NCBI GenBank assembly: GCA_033964015.1
Contig: JAWWUD010000093.1
Coordinates: 310,001 to 374,000 of the forward strand
Direction: 5' to 3'
DNA from: Scolanthus callimorphus
Lineage: Eukaryota; Cnidaria; Anthozoa; Actiniaria; Edwardsiidae
DNA: 64,000 nucleotides
Part shown: positions 58,201 to 64,000 of the stretch, piece by piece
Position numbering within the stretch: the stretch's first letter is position 1
Layout of the letters: every line of letters starts with the position of its first letter
Notes under the pieces: model-generated
Told to the model about the DNA's origin: nothing
The model's input: only the letters and a program-made list of their open reading frames with translations
Database searches by the model: none
Position numbers and translations under genes: made by a program

Positions 58201-59429
58201 CTGTTCTGTAGGGAGGAAGTGATCAAAGTGAAATTAATCAATTGACTACCTGTCGCCTGTTTGACAAAATATTCTATAAAAGCCTCTTGCCACTCAGCTG
58301 ATACACTAGGTCATTCACGATAACACTGGCCCACCAGTGACCAGTGTTAAGTTGACACATTACTTTACAATCATACTTACGTTAGTCATTGGAAAGTACT
58401 GATGAGATTTCTAATTTAACGTTGTTTGTTTTTAGTTATAATTGATCACCCTTGGTTTATCTCAAGATTTATTGGAAACTCCCTGTGGTTTATAGCACTA
58501 ATATACTACATATACATCACTTTCCTTGGGTACAGTGGTAAGTTAAGGGCTCAAAATTGCACCCGATACAGGCATAAATCCGCCTAAAAAAATTCCTTTT
58601 ACGCCTAACGTTTTAGACTTAGGCGTAAAATAATGACAGGGTTTTTTTAGTTTCTACAGTGTTCTCCTAGTGGATTTATGCCTACATTTTTGATGAATTA
58701 CTCCTAAAATGTTGGTACAGGGCGTAAAATTACGATTTTGAATATTTCTTAATTTTGAGCCCTGAAGTTAGACTACAGTATTTAGTTATACTGGTAAATT
58801 GAAGATCTTGGGACTGACTCCAACTTAAAGTTAGTGGGTTGTCAGCTGTTCCAGCTCAGAAGGGCTGCAATACCAAATGCAATTCCATTGCTTGATGACA
58901 GACATAGACACCCTAAAGTTGTATCTATCTGGCAGATAAAAAGTTATTCAACAAAACTAGCTGGTCTATTATGGCTAAAATGATGGGCAAGGCAAAATGT
59001 GATCCCCCTGTTCTGATATGTAAAAAGATGCAAAAACATGTCATTAATTTTTCATTGATCTGGGGCCGGTTCCTAGAAGGTCAGTTAAGAGGTATCTGCA
59101 GATAAACGCTTATCCAACGGATAAATCCTGAACAAATCCTATACAAAAGATAACTTTTATCCATGGATAACTTTATCCAACCTTTCAGGAACCGGCCCCT
59201 GGACATTGCTGTTATTGGCCAGCCAGAATGTCTGCACTCATAAAATAAAAATTCCTTTTTATTCATTGAGATTCTTATTTTCTCTACAGCACTTCCCTTC
59301 CTCGGAAATACTGTCACCCTACTGTACCCTCCAGCCCTGGTGGTTATCATCCTATACATCATCTCACTAGCCGTAGGATGGAATATCAGCCAAAGCACTA
59401 TGCATTTCTATCAATACAGAGTTCTATAG
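52287..59429 (+). CDS. UNC50: UNC-50 family membrane protein, complete
   Basis: Seven exons join in phase: 52287-52459, 54578-54603, 55968-56033, 56344-56464, 57393-57538, 58436-58537 and 59290-59429, all GT-AG. The product is 257 residues, close to the usual length of about 260 for animal UNC-50. Recognisable family blocks in order are MDFEFALWQM, TKDQWARDDPAFL, LLWVVFIDCIGFG, VEWGYAFDVHLNAFFPLL, FIGNSLWFIALIYYIY, ITFLGYSALPFL and the C-terminal WNISQSTMHFYQYRV. About five hydrophobic helices follow a basic N-terminus. UNC-50/GMH1 proteins are Golgi membrane proteins that in nematodes are needed for assembly or trafficking of nicotinic acetylcholine receptors, and in yeast interact with Arf exchange factors. 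No defect is seen. A possible AATAAA lies at 59486-59491. Confidence 0.95.
53105..53735. mobile_element. Foldback element in UNC50 intron 1
   Basis: Left arm 53105-53275 and right arm 53562-53735 are inverted copies: CTGCAGAATATCC against GGATATTCTGCAG, GAAACATATAAGTGAGTTGA against its complement near 53670, and CACCATATTTGG against CCAAATATGGTG. The spacer resembles 24575-24790 inverted. Short frames here are repeat shadows. Confidence 0.6.
53885..54095. repeat. Dispersed repeat with GGCGACC motifs
   Basis: Repeated TAGTCGCCA and ATTGGCGACCA steps. A diverged relative lies at about 62195-62425 (CTAGGTGCAATTGGCAACC and TTAGTCACCA steps), with a similar start and a GTCACAATGT-GGGC end. Non-coding. 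Confidence 0.55.
54840..55085. repeat. Dispersed repeat, inverted relative of 41660-41870
   Basis: ATATAGGGCAAATATAGGGA, GTAGGACATTGGTAAAACTT and GCACATTGATGTTTCA steps match the reverse complement of 41670-41830. Lies in UNC50 intron 2. Confidence 0.65.
59061..59201. mobile_element. Short MITE, GGGGCCGGTT family, copy 2
   Basis: Reverse-complement copy of 18239-18379, starting GGGGCCGGTTCCTAGAAGGT and ending AACCTTTCAGGAACCGGCCCC. Lies in UNC50 intron 6. Confidence 0.7.
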
Positions 59430-60982
59430 CACTGGAACTCATGGTTGTATCCTGGTGAGAAATGGATCTTTGTGCAGCAAGGGAAATAAAAATAGCCTAG
59501 AAAGTGGCGTTTCTAAAGCCAGATCTGCAATGAAACAGGCTGGAACTAAAGAAAGGAAATATGAAAAAGAAGATCAGAGAACACCAAGAGAGACAAGTCT
59601 GATCATCTGCTGGCAAGCCTAACCAATCATCCAGATTGAAAATGGGTAACACCAAACCTCTGTCTCTTGGATCAGTATTATATGAAATCCACAAAGCTCT
59701 GGAATATGAATGGAATATCTTTTCTGGGCAATCACATGCAAACTCCATGTGTGTAAACCATGCACTCGACTACAAACTTAGCCAACACATTCTGAAAACA
59801 AGAATACAACCTCAAAATGTTGATCATCAATGCTGGAACTAGTTCTACTAGCGTTTAATTGCTTAAAGAGCCTCTGTCAGCCTCCATTTTGTCAGCCTAG
59901 CAACATACCAAGACAGAGAAATCATCCATTTCCATCGGCTGATGTAGGGATGTAGTGCAATATTATTTTCGATTGAATTCGATAAATGAATAATAAAACT
60001 TTGGTTTTAGAAGACTATTTCAAGATTTCTACACGTTATTCGTTGTATCATATCGACTGAAAACAATAACAAAGGAGTGGCTGACTAGGACTCTTTAACA
60101 TGTATTTTGACTAGTTTTTAGGTGTTAATGTATTTTGACTAGTTTTTAGGTGTTAATGGTTTTCAGACTGGACTGGTAATGGTCTGTGGTATCTAATGGG
60201 AAAAGGTTTTTCGATCTTCAAGTTATGACATTGCCTTGCTGAAGTGCTAATAATTATTTGTACATAAGGAAGTTGATAAATTAAGGTAGAGGTCAAGATT
60301 TTGTCTTAAACTTGTGGCTGGGAAATAGGGTTTTAGTAAACACAGCAAAAATGTGTAAGGAAATGAGCAAGCTTCAGGCCACTTGCTGTAGAACCTGCAT
60401 TAATATTATTAAAGGGGCACTGTCACGATTTTACATGATTTTAGGGTAATTTAGGTTGCTTAAATGCAGCAGATTCACAAGAAATGAACAAAATAGTCGC
60501 CTAGGTTTGTTAAATATAACCTTTCAGTTACAAGATGAGTACACATTTGGAGTATTTTCATGTGTTATCAAGCGGATGGAATTGGAAGTGAAATGACATT
60601 TTTGATTTCTTACCAGGCTGAACAGTTTCAAAGTTGGAAATTTGATAGCGAAAGCTATTAAATCTTACACAAGAACACCTTGCAATGACGTTTCAGTTTC
60701 TTTTTCTTTCTATTAAGAATATAATAAGGATTCCGAGTTAGTTGTCAAGCTCCCAAAATCCCTGACCAAAATCGACAGTCCAAAATTAAAACAGAGGTGA
60801 TTCAATTCAAAATTTCCATGCAAAATTTTTGTACCCCTAAAATCCTTTGCACCTCCCTGCCAGGAGCACACCCTGGGTATACAATCCCTTTGTGTGATAT
60901 GACTTGCCTCCTGTTTACACTCTTGGCTTTTGCAGAGTTGCACAGCTGTTGCATGCCAGTTATAGGGCATGTTTGTACATTG
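59430..60982. other. 3' flank of UNC50, repeats
   Basis: Contains short repeats including a doubled TGTATTTTGACTAGTTTTTAGG at 60100-60155, and a block at 59873-59950 (TCAGCCTAGCAACATACCAA) related to the flank of the duplicated segments near 19150 and 43380. No other gene is supported. Confidence 0.45.
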
Positions 60983-61282
60983 CCGGATTTCAAGCCGAGA
61001 GTGCCTGGGGGGAATCCCTTAAAATTACCATTATCGAAACAAGATCCACATAAAGAGAAAGAGCATGCTGAACTATACAAAATCCTAAAGTTTGGAGTTG
61101 ATTGTGTAAAATTCTGTTCGAGATAGCCATTCAATGGCTGTTTCTCAATCACTATTTGCCCGATTAATACCAAACTTTGGGATTTTGTATAGTTCAGCAT
61201 GCTCTTTCTCTTTGTGTGGATTGCGTTTCGATAATGGTAATATTAAGGGATTCGCCCCAGGCACTCACGGCTCGAAATCCGG
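60983..61282. mobile_element. Foldback MITE, complete copy
   Basis: CCGGATTTCAAGCCGAGAGT at the left pairs with ACTCACGGCTCGAAATCCGG at the right. AAGAGCATGCTGAACTATAC with the following CAAAATCC pairs with GGATTTTG-type sequence and GTATAGTTCAGCATGCTCTT. This is the unbroken form of the elements at 43637-44661 and 20470-20631. Confidence 0.75.
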
Positions 61283-64000
61283 GAATGAGGGTCGATAAAA
61301 GGCAAGTCAATTAAGGAATATGCAGGTTGTTTAGCTCAGCACAGATTAGCCTATGTAGGCTCTAAACAGTTATTTAGCCACTACATGGGCTAGGCACAGA
61401 CTAATGGCCCCTTCACACATTGCTATTTTTAGTTCACTTGACTTGTGAAGTTGCTGCGATGTTCCAGGCAATTTCAAACAAGTTCAAATTCCACTGCCGT
61501 ACAGGCAAACTGACAAGTATTTGCACTGTCAAATTGCCAGTCTTTCACACGACTGCGCAATGTGACATTTCAGATATTAATCACTTCCCAAATCGCAGCT
61601 ACATAATATTGCAGTCTGAGAGACTAGTCTCAGTCACTTAGTGTGAATGGGTGAGGGGATGTCCCTGGGAATCAAGGGTGGATCCATACATATAGCAAAA
61701 CCACAATTTGTGGGGCCATTTTATCTGCTATGACTAGAGTTTCAATATAAAAGTATCCACTTGGGGGCATGGCCCAAAAGTCTGTGTCTACCTTATAAAA
61801 CCAATAGTAGAGGAATGTCGTAGTGATTATTGCGTTTAATATCAACCATGGCAAAATGGCCATATAAAAGATTTAAGGTTTACACATCAGTTGATAAAGC
61901 AGTTCTATATATTTTCAATGAATATTAAAATGAATAATGATAACATAAGTCTACTGTAGAATTTTGCAAGTTTACTTTTTTATTATTTTAGTGATATTCC
62001 TCAGTTTAATGTACAAGAAAGGTTGGATATTATTAACAATAAAATACAACATCCTGAAGTCCACAAACTCCTACTCTATAGATTATTAATTTTATACAAG
62101 TAGTATAGTATGTTAACTTTATAACTGTTTAGACTTTTCTTAGGCTGGTTCATTTCATTTTTAGTCCAAATTTACATTCTGTACACAGATCCCAACATAT
62201 TAACTTTTTTCACTAGGTGCAATTGGCAACCAATTAAAAAAAAGTAATTTAGTTTCCCCCCCAAAAAAAACATTAAGTGGCCATATAAAACGTGGATCTC
62301 AGCTGAATTTGGAAGTTACAAGATGGGGTGCCATTCGGCGACAAGCTCTAAAATTTAGTCACCAAGCCCTCAAATTTAGCCGCCATTAGAAACCATATAA
62401 TAATATGGTCACAATGTTGGGCTCTGGTACGTGAAGTGAATGCAGTAACAAAGGCATAAGTAAAGGATGTTTACGCTATGTAATATTTTTATTTTCACCT
62501 TTTAGGTTATTTTTATTTATCACCATTTAAATCCTTTAGTAATCTTGGTAATGCATGTAGAGCATTATTGGCCTTTGAATCTATTATTTTTGTTGCTGCC
62601 TTGCACACCTTGAAATGAAATAGACAAGATACAGTCATGTGTTATGGAGAAGAAACCATGCCTGTCCAGCATTTGTGGCAATTAAACAATTTAATAATTA
62701 TTATACGTTTCCTCAAGAGCTTATTTGGTAATATGGTTGCAAAATAGTCCAGTTCGAATTATATTCTACTGCTGAATAGGCATCAGCGGCGCATAAATAC
62801 AGTGGGAGCCTCAGTTTGATAAACTCACCTTTTCTTCAAGGCTCTGCTTCAGTTCTTTTGCTATCTCACCAGAAAACAAGTTGTACAACCAACTAAAGAA
62901 GAACAGAGATCACCATTATGTAAAACTGTCCCCTGGGGAATACTACCGTTACTCAACCCAAAGTTGGGAAGGGGTGTTTCTCTCGAGCTCTGTTTATGAC
63001 AGAAAAATCACTATTTTTCATACCTGTATGTTTAGCACAAAAAGCACTAAATAATTATCTGAAAATGTATGCCCTTGCCATGAACTCAAAATTTTGAAAA
63101 ATCGACACCCTGTTTATTACCACCACATGTATTACACGCTGTTATGACCAGAAACTCAAAAACCTGATGCTGTTCTGCAGATCATCATATAGTCAATATA
63201 TGGGAGTACCCTCCCTCTCTGGGCTATGTCAGCGACATCAAGACTTCAAAAATCTGGAGACCGCCTTGAAATGGTGAAATTTCCTGTAATTCTCCCAGGA
63301 GAAATATAGCAATGTATGGTGGTCATGTATGGCGGACTCGCTGCAATCGGGAGAGTTGACGGCCCTGCATGTCCTACTTTGTAGGAAGGAAAACTAAGAT
63401 TGACAGAGAGTACTCATTGCTATGGACTTACAAACCTTGCTCCCCCTTTAAACTTGACTTTCAAATTCTTGACATTCAGGTTACAGTTGTTGACATGGAC
63501 TGTACCTTTGTGTTGTGGGATGTCCCCTGAACATAAAACACAAATTATTATAAACTGTCTGTTAGCCTGTATTAGAAATATCCAAATCTGGGCAGCCTGT
63601 GAACCTGAAACATTCTTTCTTCGAGAGACAATTAAAGTAAGAATTTTTGTTACTTTGAGTTCACTAGGATTGTCGGTTTTTCTTCCCTGAAATGTCATAA
63701 AATTGTCAATATGTTTACTAAAGAACAATTTTTGCATTGCAAACCATTTGAGAGCCTATCAAATCTCACACACGTGTTAAGCTGTTATTGGAGCCTCCTG
63801 CAAGAGGTGCTGGGCTCAAATAATATACAAAAAAAAAATCCAGCAAAGCAAATCTTTACAAATTTCAAAATAATTATCATTCCACCACCCCAGATGATCA
63901 TGAAATTCCATACAATACAATTCCATTGTTTTACCCTTGACAGCAAGAGACATTCCAACTCTCACTCCTGTGATGGACACATCACAAGCTCCCGAGTCTG
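61283..64000. other. No gene recognised; repeats
   Basis: Includes a GCCCCTTCACAC start near 61405 with a GTGTGAATGGGTGAGGGG counterpart near 61641 (possible TIR pair), the GGCGACC-type repeat at 62195-62425, and a block at 63240-63300 (CAAAAATCTGGAGACCGCCT) shared with 8404-8426. Only short frames without motifs. Confidence 0.4.

Noticed and set aside
60797..61200. Overlapping frames of 109 and 132 codons on opposite strands
   Set aside because: They arise from the palindromic foldback at 60983-61282.

Overview
The window is eukaryotic. Genes are split by GT-AG introns, intergenic space is wide, and the sequence is dense with miniature DNA transposons, tRNA-derived SINEs and satellites. Gene content and repeat style fit an invertebrate metazoan, most likely a cnidarian of the coral or anemone type. 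That placement is inferred from general family knowledge; no species was identified. Only a few protein genes are well supported, all on the + strand. Most long reading frames elsewhere are produced by satellite arrays.

Layout. 0-8 kb: no convincing gene; small palindromic or terminal-inverted-repeat (TIR) elements. 8.08-14.98 kb: a complete six-exon gene for a membrane patatin-like lipase of 868 residues, with a 1.9 kb TIR element in intron 1. 16.24-18.11 kb: a foldback transposon nested around a second foldback. 18.5-24.16 kb: a duplicated segment ending in an intact single-exon GT31 (beta-1,3-galactosyltransferase-like) gene. 25.77-33.0 kb: an unrecognised gene of many small exons, with tandemly duplicated Thr/Pro-rich exons and Glu/Gln/His-rich exons grown from a 15 bp repeat; parts look broken. 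34.25-40.62 kb: a retroelement with the A1-B1-A2-B2 split direct repeats of PAT/Ngaro-type tyrosine-recombinase retrotransposons. It carries a broken two-exon gag-like gene whose intron is filled by a 2.9 kb minisatellite. 42.67-48.27 kb: the second copy of the 18.5-24.16 kb segment, whose GT31 gene has a one-base frameshift. 52.29-59.43 kb: a complete seven-exon UNC-50 (GMH1 family) gene of 257 residues. 59.43-64 kb: repeats, no gene seen.

The genes do not form a pathway. UNC-50 and GT31 are both secretory-pathway (Golgi) proteins by family, but nothing ties them functionally here. The window is most informative about genome turnover. The two GT31 segments serve as filled and empty sites for each other, so insertion boundaries and target-site duplications can be read for a TTAA-flanked MITE, a SINE, a 7 bp-TSD element carrying a telomere-like satellite, and others. 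The most unusual object is the split-repeat retroelement.
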